A stretch of DNA of 64,000 nucleotides from Microvirga sesbaniae (GCF_025460805.1 NZ_JAMXFJ010000010.1:124001-188000); one strand, 5' to 3'; shown: positions 43,700 through 52,445, numbered from the stretch's first letter. Notes: generated from the sequence alone by a model not told the origin. Translations and numbers: made by a program.

Positions 43700-44754
43700 T
43701 CATTTTCGCATCTGGGATGAGCCGCATCGGCGATCTGGAAGCGGGAGCGTTCGTCTGGAAGAATCTGAAGAGCCGCGGGATCGGCGTTGAAGCAGGAGAA
43801 CTGTCGAGCACTGCCATCGAGGCAATCGCCGAAGCGGTCATTCTGCACAAAACCCAGATCTTCGTGGACTCTGGTGCTTTCAGTGAGTTCAAACGCTCCC
43901 TCAAAGGTGCTTCGCGGCCTCAACCCATAATCTGCGACCTCTTTTCAGATGAGACCGAAAGACTCCTCGCCGGATGCCCGACAGTGGACTTCACCCGAGT
44001 TTGGCAGCGATATGAGTGCATTAAGGCGACAATCGCCTACTTCCTCAATGGTGACAGCGGCATCGACGGGTCGGCCACACCCGACGAGCCTGACTACCCT
44101 CGTCCTCTATTCGTAATGCCGGATGTAGTAGGAAATCAGAGCGTCAGCATCGCTCTGGTGGAGCGGTACCGGTCCTGGATTCTGGAAGAGATCAACCAGG
44201 ATCAGTCTATCCCGATTATCCCGATCCAGGTCGGCGACCTGACACTCGCTCAGGCATACGCCAGAATTGTTGAGATTCTGGACAGCGACAGATGGGTGGT
44301 CGGAATTCCATCGAATGAGAAGGCGGTTACACCCGACGAACTCCGGGACTTCATTCGGCAATCAAGGCCCAGCCGCGTCCATTTCCTTGGCGCAGCATCA
44401 TCGAAGACCCTTGAGCCGAAGCTGCGGATCCTAGCGGATGTCGGCCATGATCCCTCTCACTTGACCGCGGACGCCAATATTTGCCGGTCCTCTGTTTACG
44501 GGAAAGACATCGACAAGAGCCGATTCCGTGCCATCGTCGAAACGCTCTACAGGCGCTCCGCTGAAGCTCAATCGATTGCCGGCGAGCATCCCACCTGGAG
44601 GAAGACTAAGCCAGGCGACCGCCTTCCGGATGGAACGTGCCTAGTCCTGAAAGGCCTGAGGTGTAGCCTTCAGGCCAAGCAGATCGCCACTCAGCACAAG
44701 GGCGGCAGAGTCATTCCCGACGGCCCGCTCCGGTTTGCCGTCACGGCCGCGTAG
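43699..44754 (+). pseudogene. 3' part of TGT/DpdA-like gene split by IS630
   Basis: 351 codons. The sequence resembles the tRNA-guanine transglycosylase superfamily, closest in style to the DNA-modifying DpdA group: IFVDSGAFSEF (DSGGF-like), PLFVMPDVVGNQ, IPIQVGDL (IVQG-like) and VHFLGAASSKTLEPKL, LTADANICRS. DpdA inserts 7-deazaguanine into DNA; TGT acts on tRNA. With the 5' piece at 42357 it would be ~416 residues. Whether this downstream part is still made from internal ATG 43717 is unknown. Function is inferred from pattern only. Confidence 0.6.
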
Positions 44755-44789
44755 CCCCTTTTAGCACCCTCGTCGACACGGATCATCTC

Positions 44790-45593
44790 ATGTCCCGAAA
44801 CTCTCCCGGCGCCAGCCAGATGGCGTTCGACTTCGATGCCTTGTTCTCCCCGCAGCCAACGATGCCCGAGGCTGTGAAAGAAGCAGTTAAGGACGCAGTA
44901 TTTGCCTACAGGAATCCGATCGAGCCTCCTTCCGGAGACGCTCAATCCAAACCGTGGGCTGACCGCTTAGAAGGTGTCGAGGACAAGACCCCTCGGATTC
45001 TCGAAATCGACGGCATCCGTGCCATCTGCACTCCCGACCGATGGATGTGCTTCTACGCCATCGACCCGGGCAAGCCGTTCATCAGCGAAACCGGCTTCAT
45101 GTCCGGCTGCAGCAGCCGCAAAGGATCCTCAGAAGAAACCTTCCTGGCCCTGCTCACCGAGCGACGCAAACAGCACAAGGGCAAGCTGCCGATCCCGGCG
45201 ACGACCTATAGATTGCCCGAACCAGGGGAAGATGGCCCGCAGCCCGCAACCGGTGCACTCCTCGCGCTGAAGAAGCTCAAGACCGACCCATACAATGCCG
45301 CCTTGATTATCGAAGGGAACGGTCAATGGGGCGATGGCAAGTGTTCCGAGCACGGAAAGCCCGACCTTCTGAAAGAAGGTACCCTAGGCCTTCTGCCTGA
45401 CGGCTTTGATGTCGAGGTCGATGCCAAAGGGCACGGGTTCGCCCTCGTCGCTCCGAACGGTCGCCGGTGGCCAGATGCAGGATCCTACTTCCCAGCTCTG
45501 CATAACATCCGGTGCGCCGTCACACGCCAAGCCCGCGACGATGCGGAAACCGGAGCCCCCTTCTTCTACGAAACCCTTCCGCAAGCAGCTTGA
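44790..45593 (+). CDS. Hypothetical protein
   Basis: 267 residues from ATG 44790. The N-terminus has QMAFDFDALF, resembling the split gene's QTTFDFDLF. The core is alpha/beta with Cys-containing blocks (ICTPDRWMCFYAIDPGKPF) that could bind metal or form disulfides. No signal peptide. Unrecognised. Thirty-five nucleotides after the split gene, so probably the same operon. Confidence 0.6.
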   Translation: MSRNSPGASQMAFDFDALFSPQPTMPEAVKEAVKDAVFAYRNPIEPPSGDAQSKPWADRLEGVEDKTPRILEIDGIRAICTPDRWMCFYAIDPGKPFISETGFMSGCSSRKGSSEETFLALLTERRKQHKGKLPIPATTYRLPEPGEDGPQPATGALLALKKLKTDPYNAALIIEGNGQWGDGKCSEHGKPDLLKEGTLGLLPDGFDVEVDAKGHGFALVAPNGRRWPDAGSYFPALHNIRCAVTRQARDDAETGAPFFYETLPQAA

Positions 45594-45607
45594 ACGACAG
45601 GTCCTCG

Positions 45608-46426
45608 ATGCAGACTGATATCACGCTCAACACACAAGCCAATCTGCTGAAGACCGGCGATCAAGTCACGGTCCAAGCCGAAGGGCTGACCCTTCTCATC
45701 AGACGTCAGGATGAGGGTATTAGCGTTTATACCTATGGCTCCGGCGCCGAGGCCCTCAAAGAAGATTGGACCCTGTTCACGGAAGCCGAACCAGCCGACA
45801 GTGCATACGAGGCAGCCGCCCGGGCTGCGGGATGGTCGCAGGTTTCAGCCCAGGACGAACACGACGAGGCCTTCGTCCTGCAGGTCGAGGGTCAGGATGA
45901 CCGCATCGAATACTACGGCGACTGGGAAGAACTCTGCGTTGCCGAAGGGATCGAGGTGAAGCCCGCTGCATTGCCGTCGGATTCAGCCGCGCCAGCACCC
46001 GCCCGTGCCTCGAGTTGGGCCAGCCGGCCGGATCTGGCACAGGCCGAAAGCGAGGGCTGGTGGATTGCGGAATGCAGCGGCCTCGAAACTGAAACCGCCC
46101 GCCTGGAGCGCATCGATGACGCCGGGATTTTCACGGGCGATGCTGCGGCGTGGGTTCATGTCTGGGGCCAGGCCCAGAGCGGTAGCGCCTATCATCAGAG
46201 CGTCCTGAATTGGCTCAAGGAGAATGCTCCGGTCGAGTTCAAGCGGATCAGCGACCACCAGGAGGCCCTTGCCGACAAAACCACCTGGGCGATCGTCAAC
46301 GATGCTGGCGATTTCTGGTCCAACGACGATGGCTGGGTCGACCAAGAATCCAAGACCCTCTTTTACGCCCACGAGAAGGTCACGATGAACCTGCCGATCG
46401 GCGGCAAGTGGGCCCTGATCGGCTAG
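45608..46426 (+). CDS. Hypothetical protein
   Basis: 272 residues from ATG 45608. Tryptophan-rich, beta-rich protein with several repeat-like WxxxxD blocks (DWTLFTEAE, EYYGDWEEL, WTIVNDAGDFWSNDDGWVDQ). No signal peptide or known domain. It follows the previous gene by 14 nt. Confidence 0.55.
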   Translation: MQTDITLNTQANLLKTGDQVTVQAEGLTLLIRRQDEGISVYTYGSGAEALKEDWTLFTEAEPADSAYEAAARAAGWSQVSAQDEHDEAFVLQVEGQDDRIEYYGDWEELCVAEGIEVKPAALPSDSAAPAPARASSWASRPDLAQAESEGWWIAECSGLETETARLERIDDAGIFTGDAAAWVHVWGQAQSGSAYHQSVLNWLKENAPVEFKRISDHQEALADKTTWAIVNDAGDFWSNDDGWVDQESKTLFYAHEKVTMNLPIGGKWALIG

Positions 46427-46580
46427 AACAACCTTCCTTTGTTATTCGCCTGCTAAAGAATACCCCTTATGGGACTGGCCCATGAGCCAAAGTGCAAAGT
46501 CTGTGAGCTACTCAGCCAAGTCTGTTCCTTTATAATCCTGTAAAAGGCTGGGAGCATATTCCGCGGCTCAGGGGGAGAAC

Positions 46581-46841
46581 ATGGGGGCAAAGAGAACGCA
46601 GAACCTGGTTGAGCCAGAGGCCCATCCCGCCGCCAACGAGAATAGAAGAGGGTCAAAGCCTGCGCTGTCAATGCAGGAAGCTCTTGTTCTCCGGCTTATA
46701 GCCGGCGGGGTCCCAACAAGTGACATCGTAGCCCAGCTCGCTGTCAATGAACCAGAGGTCAAACAGCACATCAAAGCTTTGCTTCTCAAGGCCAGAGCTA
46801 AGACCAAGCGTCGGCTGGTTACTGCGCCGACAAACGTCTGA
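46581..46841 (+). CDS. LuxR/GerE-type HTH small protein
   Basis: 86 residues. Residues ~30-80 form a LuxR-type DNA-binding helix-turn-helix (EALVLRLIAGGVPTSDIVAQLAVNEPEVKQHIKALLLKARAKTKRR). There is no receiver or ligand-binding domain. Convergent with a receiver-only protein at 46859. It may act with or independently of that partner. Confidence 0.7.
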   Translation: MGAKRTQNLVEPEAHPAANENRRGSKPALSMQEALVLRLIAGGVPTSDIVAQLAVNEPEVKQHIKALLLKARAKTKRRLVTAPTNV

Positions 46842-46858
46842 TCAGCCCCGCTCCCGGC

Positions 46859-47290
46859 TCACTGAGGAGGATCGCGCTTCACCACGCGCTCGATCAACCC
46901 GATCATTTCCGGCAGCCGATAAGGCTTTGGAAGAAACGGGACACCCGCAGATGCACACATCCCGTGACAGGCGCGGGGGCGACCGGACGTAAAGACAATC
47001 GACAGAAGCGGTTGGAGCGTCAAAGCTGATGCCGCCAGATCAAATCCATCTCGGCCTCCGAGATTGATGTCGGTAAAGAGGACGTCCACGGAAACGTCGG
47101 CCAAGATCACCTCGGCTTCTTCGGCGCTCGCTGCGGTAAACACCTCGAAGCCGGCCTCGGTCAGGGCTTCAGCCGCAATCTCGCCGATGATCAACTCATC
47201 TTCGACCACGAGAACGCGCTGGCGCAGATTCTTCGGACGGTGAGCTTTAGCCGGGGCTGGGCGGCTCCAAGGGGACAGGATCGGTGTCAT
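46859..47290 (-). CDS. Stand-alone response-regulator receiver
   Basis: 143 residues. A single CheY-like receiver: EDE acidic pair (~31-33), phosphorylated Asp in DVLFTDINL (~71), Thr/Ser position in FTSGRP and Lys in FLPKPY. No output domain. It could signal by protein contact. No histidine kinase is nearby. A minus-strand leader starts upstream of 47290. Confidence 0.88.
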   Translation of the reverse strand: MTPILSPWSRPAPAKAHRPKNLRQRVLVVEDELIIGEIAAEALTEAGFEVFTAASAEEAEVILADVSVDVLFTDINLGGRDGFDLAASALTLQPLLSIVFTSGRPRACHGMCASAGVPFLPKPYRLPEMIGLIERVVKRDPPQ

Positions 47291-47412
47291 GTACGCAACC
47301 TCACTGAGCTAGTCCTCGTGGTTAACGACGCGCCTGCCCAGCGGTTCGGCTCCCGGACCGACGAGTGGCCGGTATGGTAAGCAAAGGGTTATCGAGCCAA
47401 CTCGAGCCGACT

Positions 47413-47445
47413 AAGAGGGCTGTCATCGAAAGATGACGGCCCTTT
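47413..47445. terminator. Hairpin terminator
   Basis: A 12-bp stem (GGGCTGTCATC/GATGACGGCCC, loop GAAA) is followed by CCTTTTGC. Confidence 0.55.
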
Positions 47446-47502
47446 TGCTTGGCGCACTGCCAATCCGGAAAACCCCAGAAACAGCAATCGAGGACGCCTT
47501 AA

Positions 47503-47994
47503 ATGACCCAGGAACTACCCGAAGCCTTCGGGTTCAAGAAAGACGACGTGGTTCAGATGCTGGTCGAAACCAGCGGCTTGGACCCCGATGACAACGAGCT
47601 CACGTTCCCGATCGGCGCCGTAGCGATCATTGATCGCATTGAGCGCCTCGAGGGATCTCAGGGGATCGCATTCACCGTCGCCATCGAGGGCAAGATCGTC
47701 AATGTGTTCGACGAGGGCGATGGGCTCCCGGCCAGGAAGTGCTTCGAGCCGGTGCTCACGGAACGAGACGACTCCAAGCGCCCATTCACGCTCGCCGACG
47801 TGAAGGATGCCGACACCTTCACACATGCTGCCTTCGTGCATGGTGAGGATTCTGAAGGTGACCATGAGGTTGGCGACCTTCAGGACCTGTTCCGCGCCGC
47901 ATGGGGACTCATGACGGAGGAGCAGAAGGTCGACTTCCTTTTCACGGACCAAGCGAAAGCCGTCCTGTGGGCCGCTGGTATCCTCGCCGACTAA
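47503..47994 (+). CDS. Acidic hypothetical protein
   Basis: 163 residues from ATG 47503 (a weak GAGGA upstream). A beta-rich N-terminal half (RIERLEGSQGIAFTVAIEG) and an acidic helical C-terminal half. No signal peptide or known motif. Confidence 0.6.
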   Translation: MTQELPEAFGFKKDDVVQMLVETSGLDPDDNELTFPIGAVAIIDRIERLEGSQGIAFTVAIEGKIVNVFDEGDGLPARKCFEPVLTERDDSKRPFTLADVKDADTFTHAAFVHGEDSEGDHEVGDLQDLFRAAWGLMTEEQKVDFLFTDQAKAVLWAAGILAD

Positions 47995-48025
47995 TCCATC
48001 CTCAACCGCTTAGAAGAGGGAAAAC

Positions 48026-48217
48026 ATGAAACGCGCTCGTCCCACTCGTGCTCAGATGAAGGCGATCCACCAACTGTTCCAACGCTCAGCCGACGGAAGC
48101 CCAACTTATCGAGAATTTCGGAAGCGGTTCCGGCACATTTCGTTCGACAACATTTTCGGCGGCACCTGGCACGGGATGTTCATCGGCGTCGAAACCGATG
48201 GATACCGACATTCTTGA
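48026..48217 (+). CDS. Small basic hypothetical protein
   Basis: 63 residues with GAGGG upstream. Helical, Arg/Lys/His-rich (RAQMKAIHQLFQRSADGSPTYREFRKRFR). Thirty-one nucleotides after the preceding gene. Unrecognised. Confidence 0.6.
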   Translation: MKRARPTRAQMKAIHQLFQRSADGSPTYREFRKRFRHISFDNIFGGTWHGMFIGVETDGYRHS

Positions 48218-48304
48218 AGCCATATCCAGCCCACTGCTTAACCCACGGGCCTGGAACAACTGAGATGCACGTTCACCACGCGCGCATCTCGGTCGCTTAT
48301 CGGG

Positions 48305-49105
48305 TTACTTGCTCAGGAAAGTCTGCAGGCCTGCAAGATCGTCGGTGTTGATCTTGTCGACGTCGGCCGCCTTCAGCTCTTTCCAGATTGCGTCACGTTG
48401 CGGACCCGGCTGGTCGGGTGTCGACCAGAACCGAATGGTCCAGCCCTTGCCATGGGCCGTCTTCACAATGTCCTGCAATTTGGCCTTCTCGGCCGAGGGC
48501 ATCTCTCCGTCGCCCTTCCAGGTGAACACCTTGGTCCAGTTGTCGCTCAGAAGCGGCATGAAGGACGCGGGCATGTCGGAGGTCAGATCAGGCATGCGGC
48601 CATCGTACCCGGCATAGCGAACCTTCTCTGAGAGCATGGAGTCTTTCGGGCGGTTGCCGGACACGACCGCAGTAACGGCTCCAGCCTGAACCTTGCCGTC
48701 CCGAACGACCGTCAGAATGTCCGCATATTTGGCAAGCACCTCGGCCAAAGCTTTGTAGGTCGGCTCGCCTTCGGTCTTGATATCGATCAGGAGCGTGAAT
48801 CCCTCGCTCCCCGGATAGACCCTGCCACCATTCTCGGTGATGCGCTTCTTCAGGGGGGCCAGATATAGCGCCTCCAGGGTCCTCTCCGGCTTGATATGCG
48901 CCTCTTCGTGCGCCACCAACAGCTTGCCGTCCACAAGCCAAATGTCAGCCTCGACGCCGGTAAAGCCATGGTCGAGGGCATCGAGCAGCGGCCGCTGATG
49001 CTCGTAGTCGTTGTGAGCATGGGCTTGAGCAAGAGGCTTCACGTCGGCTGCAGAGACCATCGCCGGCATAGAGGCGAGGATAGCTGCCAGGAACAGGGTC
49101 TTCAT
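48305..49105 (-). CDS. Secreted PLC-like / glycerophosphodiester phosphodiesterase-family protein
   Basis: 266 residues from ATG 49105. Signal peptide ~1-20. Then HAHNDYEHQRPLLDALDHGFTGVEADIWLVDGKLLVAHE, which fits the PLC-like phosphodiesterase barrel with catalytic His and metal Glu/Asp. A central and C-terminal barrel strand pattern follows (VKTAHGKGWTIRFWSTPD). It probably acts in the periplasm on phosphodiesters; substrate not determinable. Confidence 0.8.
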   Translation of the reverse strand: MKTLFLAAILASMPAMVSAADVKPLAQAHAHNDYEHQRPLLDALDHGFTGVEADIWLVDGKLLVAHEEAHIKPERTLEALYLAPLKKRITENGGRVYPGSEGFTLLIDIKTEGEPTYKALAEVLAKYADILTVVRDGKVQAGAVTAVVSGNRPKDSMLSEKVRYAGYDGRMPDLTSDMPASFMPLLSDNWTKVFTWKGDGEMPSAEKAKLQDIVKTAHGKGWTIRFWSTPDQPGPQRDAIWKELKAADVDKINTDDLAGLQTFLSK

Positions 49106-49392
49106 GTTTCCTCCAGTAGTTTTGTCTGCTTGTCTGGGATACTGGTCTTCCAAGGATCGGTGACATACTGATGACGGCACAGTCCTTAGCCGGCTCACAC
49201 CCAGATCTCGGAGATAGGTCCAGACCGCCTGGAGGCAACTCTAATGGCCCGTTCCTGCCATTAACTACCCTTCCGCCACTTTGTTGCCACGGTTGCCCTG
49301 CCCAACTAGCCTCCTTCGCGTGACGGATCGGTCACCGGAGGGTGGAGCAAGGCGCTCTGCCGGAGGGGAATTACAAGGGACTAGAGACGAGA

Positions 49393-49602
49393 ATGGCGAC
49401 TGGGACGGTTAAGTGGTTTAACGAAACCAAGGGTTACGGCTTCATTCAGCCGGACAATGGCGGCAAGGACGTGTTCGTTCATATTTCCGCAGTGGAGCGC
49501 GCAGGCCTCCGCGGTCTTAAGGACGGCCAGAAGATCTCCTACGAGATCGAGCAGGACCGTCGGACTGGCAAAGAGTCTGCGGCCAACCTGCAGGAGGTCT
49601 GA
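49393..49602 (+). CDS. Cold-shock domain protein
   Basis: 69 residues from ATG 49393 with GAGACGAG upstream. Contains both RNP motifs: [11 protein letters not shown] and DVFVHISAV, with VKWFNETKG before. Single CSD length, no extra domain. RNA chaperone; regulated perhaps by its 5' leader. A terminator follows. Confidence 0.93.
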   Translation: MATGTVKWFNETKGYGFIQPDNGGKDVFVHISAVERAGLRGLKDGQKISYEIEQDRRTGKESAANLQEV

Positions 49603-49640
49603 GACCTCTCACAATTGCGGATTGCTCCGCCTCAACCACA

Positions 49641-49670
49641 AGCCGCTCCATTTCGGGGCGGCTTTTTTGT
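49641..49670 (+). terminator. Rho-independent terminator after cold-shock gene
   Basis: AGCCGCTCC/GGGGCGGCT (one G-U pair), loop ATTTC, then a T6 run. Confidence 0.8.
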
Positions 49671-49695
49671 TGTGCCTGCCAAACTGGAGAACCCC

Positions 49696-50001
49696 ATGAC
49701 AGAGACATCGCCCCCTGACTTCCTCAGCGACGAGCGCTTCATCAACGCGCACCGGAAGGTCTTTGTGATGTTCATGGGGCGTGATGGCTACTCGCAGGAA
49801 ATGTCCACTGAGGAGTTTCCGCGACTGCGTGAGACCGTCAAACTCGATGCTTGTCCCAAGGCCTATTTACGCCTGCAGCGGACCGGATCCCGCTTTGCTC
49901 TCGACCGGCGCAAGAAAATGGACATTGTAGAGATCTACCATAAGGCAGGGGAGCATGCTTACTACGGCTATTGCGTTGCCCTTGGTATCAAGCCGGAGTG
50001 A
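49696..50001 (+). CDS. Small hypothetical protein
   Basis: 101 residues from ATG 49696. Mixed alpha/beta, with a basic central stretch (FALDRRKKMDIVEIY). No known motif. Directly after the terminator of the cold-shock gene. Confidence 0.55.
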   Translation: MTETSPPDFLSDERFINAHRKVFVMFMGRDGYSQEMSTEEFPRLRETVKLDACPKAYLRLQRTGSRFALDRRKKMDIVEIYHKAGEHAYYGYCVALGIKPE

Positions 50002-50106
50002 TACCGCGTTCCTGAATCTGCCCGTCACCTCCCCTATTATAAATTGGCAGATGTGAACTATCTCAGGTGATTAGACCCTGAGGACTTGCCTCGGAGAAAA
50101 AACGCA

Positions 50107-50334
50107 GTGACCACACGCCTTATGGAGATCCTCGAACGCGACGCTGCCATCATGAGAGCCAAGATGGCTGAGGTCATGCCGGCCGCAGATGGCGAAGCGC
50201 AGCAAGCTCGGGAGTTGATGATCCTGCTTCATACAGGGCTCTTTGTCATCCAGCGAGATGAAGGCAGCACTGCCGAAGAGTTGCGGGAGTTCGCGGGTCA
50301 AATCCTCGACCGGACGCGGATCACCAGGCAGTAG
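50107..50334 (+). CDS. Small helical hypothetical protein
   Basis: 75 residues from GTG 50107 with GGAGA upstream; a TTG at 50086 in frame would add seven. All-helical, possible coiled coil. Unrecognised. Confidence 0.5.
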   Translation: MTTRLMEILERDAAIMRAKMAEVMPAADGEAQQARELMILLHTGLFVIQRDEGSTAEELREFAGQILDRTRITRQ

Positions 50335-50458
50335 CAGCCGAAATAATCCTGTGAGTTTCAGCGGGCCTGAATCTTTGCGAAGCTGCTAGTAACCCCAGTC
50401 GGCTATCCAAAACCCTCGCAGTCACACTGAAAGCCGCCGCCGACTGCCGGATAAGGGA

Positions 50459-51250
50459 ATGTTTCGCTACCTCTGGAGACATAAGGCGTTCAGCGCCGTA
50501 CTGCTCTTCCTCTTCGGCATCGGCTTGTATCTCCAGCCGATCGCCGCCTGGATCGGGCTCGCGCTGCTGCTATTCCTGCGCCTCACCAAGGTTCATTCGT
50601 TTCTGCTCATCTATGACCTAACAGACCGGGCGGCCCTGACACATGTCAGGACGTTAGCGACCAAACGCGCCCATATGCTTTCACCGGATGAATATGGGAA
50701 CGTCTCTGAGGAGACCTGGGACAGGCACCTCAACACCTTCATCAAGAAGACGCTCGTGCCAGAGTTCCAGCGCAGGAGGGTCGAGCATCTCCTAGCCAAG
50801 GATTCGAAGCGGTACGCGGCCCGCTTGAGGACCCGGATCAACCGGATCATCGATCGGCAGCAGCCGGCCGAGCCAACAGTTGAATTTGACGACGCGATGA
50901 CCGGCAGAGAGTTTGAGCTCTACTGCCGCGATATCCTCCAGGAGGCCGGATGGCGTGCTTCACTTACGCCGGGATCAGGTGACCAAGGAGCCGACATCAT
51001 TGCGGAGAAGGAGGATCGGCGGGTTGTGATCCAGTGCAAGTTCTACAACGGCACTGTCGGCAACAAGGCGGTTCAAGAGGCTTATGCCGCCGCCGCCTTT
51101 CAGGATGCCCCTTATGCGGTCGTAGTCACCAATTCGGTCTTCACTAAGTCCGCCCGCCAGCTCGCGCACAAGAATGGTGTGCTGCTGATGCACCATAGCG
51201 ATCTGCCCCGTCTTGAGTTGATCGTAACCAGCGGGGATGGGTCCCGTTGA
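50459..51250 (+). CDS. Membrane-anchored Mrr-type restriction endonuclease
   Basis: 263 residues. Two N-terminal transmembrane helices (~10-45) anchor it. Residues ~145-255 form a Mrr-catalytic PD-(D/E)xK domain: FELYCRDIL, GSGDQGADIIAE, RVVIQCKF (Lys after QC) and VVVTNSVFT. Such proteins cut methylated or foreign DNA, or act in phage defence. It lies next to an HTH gene on the opposite strand (stop-to-stop). No methylase is adjacent. Confidence 0.85.
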   Translation: MFRYLWRHKAFSAVLLFLFGIGLYLQPIAAWIGLALLLFLRLTKVHSFLLIYDLTDRAALTHVRTLATKRAHMLSPDEYGNVSEETWDRHLNTFIKKTLVPEFQRRRVEHLLAKDSKRYAARLRTRINRIIDRQQPAEPTVEFDDAMTGREFELYCRDILQEAGWRASLTPGSGDQGADIIAEKEDRRVVIQCKFYNGTVGNKAVQEAYAAAAFQDAPYAVVVTNSVFTKSARQLAHKNGVLLMHHSDLPRLELIVTSGDGSR

Positions 51251-51263
51251 TACAAGATTCCAT

Positions 51264-51737
51264 TTAGTCGTCGGAGACTTTGAGAAAGTCGTCGATCGAC
51301 AACTGTGCGGGGCTAGAGGGCTTCGCTCTCGGCTTTTTCGGCGCTTCCTCGACACCTGCGGCCACCGGCTGCTTGCGCGGGATCGGTGTATCCTCCGACT
51401 GCATGCGCTTCATTCGAGCTTTCGCCTTATCTCGCGCCTGAGCCTCCTCGGACTGCGGATCCTCAGTCAGCCATTTCCCTCGGCGAATTACTTCGTTCAC
51501 GCGCCCCTGATTGACCCCAAGCTGGAAGGCAATCTCCTGCTGGGTCATGTCAGTGGTGTTATGAAGTTCGAGGACTTTGCGGGCGAGCTCCGGCGTCATC
51601 TTGCGCCCTGAGACCCGACGGGCCGGAGTGATCGATCGTGTCTTCTTCTCCTCCTTGCGCATCTTCTCCAAGATGGCCAGGGCCATATTCATGCCTTGGG
51701 CGCGCAGGGCTTCTTCGAATTGCTTCAGCGTAGCCAA
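51264..51737 (-). CDS. HTH protein with C-terminal clamp-like peptide
   Basis: 157 residues. Residues ~46-86 form a helix-turn-helix (PELARKVLELHNTTDMTQQEIAFQLGVNQGRVNEVIRRGKW). The tail is Lys/Pro-rich and ends near AQLSIDDFLKV, a QLSI-type string resembling a weak clamp-binding motif. Its minus-strand TAATTCG at 51856 points at it. Probably a small DNA-binding protein of unknown target. Confidence 0.65.
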   Translation of the reverse strand: MATLKQFEEALRAQGMNMALAILEKMRKEEKKTRSITPARRVSGRKMTPELARKVLELHNTTDMTQQEIAFQLGVNQGRVNEVIRRGKWLTEDPQSEEAQARDKAKARMKRMQSEDTPIPRKQPVAAGVEEAPKKPRAKPSSPAQLSIDDFLKVSDD

Positions 51738-51855
51738 AAGAGGGACTCCTGAACTCCTGCCCCGATGGACTCACACCGGGTCAGACTGACTTTTGAACGA
51801 CGAAGAGGTGATGACAGGTTCCGCCAGCCCCGCACGGCCATTGGGATAGGCCAGC

Positions 51856-51862
51856 CGAATTA
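51856..51862 (-). promoter_or_regulatory. TAATTCG element facing the HTH gene
   Basis: AGCTTAATTCGGCTGG on the minus strand, about 120 nt before the ATG at 51737. It sits in a short palindrome (GGCCAGC...GCTGGCC). Confidence 0.4.
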
Positions 51863-52397
51863 AGCTGGCCCGAACCAGAATAGAGTCCCTGATTCGCGTT
51901 TTTCAAGCTCAGCTATGCCAATTGGTTGTTGATTCGTTCTTGTTCCGCTTTGCCGCCTCGTGTCCGAGGCTGATTGTTCAACCTAGAGGTGGTGTCGATC
52001 CGGCAATTTTTGATACCCGCCGCCACTCCTGCAACCGCTGATTAACCATGGCCAGTACCGGCTTAGAGGGCGCGAAATCGGCGACATACGGGTCTTGGAC
52101 CGCAATGCGACACTGCCGAGACTGCAGGAGTTCGTCCACTATAGCCGCCCGTTCTGGGACAGCCATCCGAAGGCATGGACTTGGCTAAAGCGTCTCGTGT
52201 CAAATGATGACGTGCGCGACGCTTACACTCGATTCCACCATGCTTTAGCTGAAATCTATGGCAGAGGCTTTAAGAATGGCGATTGTCGCTGGATTCGACA
52301 TCGAAGCCGACAATGCAAAAGCCGCTCTGAAACAGGCACTAGCAACCAGTTCAGAGATGCTGCCGGCTTAAGGCGGCGGATTGTTTCTTCAAGCTCT

Positions 52398-52424
52398 GGC
52401 CGCTGCTTGCAGCGGCCTCTTCTT
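52398..52424 (+). terminator. Plus-strand terminator with no clear gene
   Basis: Perfect stem GGCCGCTG/CAGCGGCC, loop CTTG, then TCTTCTTT. Suggests a plus-strand transcript ends here, perhaps from the short frame at 52095-52371. Confidence 0.6.
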
Positions 52425-52445
52425 TACACGCCAACCTATCTGCCG

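Larger units (their letters stand above)
51738..52445. other. Non-coding gap with possible short plus-strand gene
   Basis: 708 bp. A TAATTCG element on the minus strand (51856-51862) faces the HTH gene. A plus-strand frame from 52095 reads protein-like for ~60 codons (RPFWDSHPKAWTWLKRLVSNDDVRDAYTRFHHAL) and then degrades, so it may be a gene fragment. A 31-codon frame at 52276-52371 ends just before a perfect hairpin with a TCTTCTTT tail. I see nothing else. Confidence 0.45.

Noticed and set aside
43594-43716. Start of the 44754 gene inside the IS
   Set aside because: This open stretch is the out-of-frame end of the transposase gene, not native protein.
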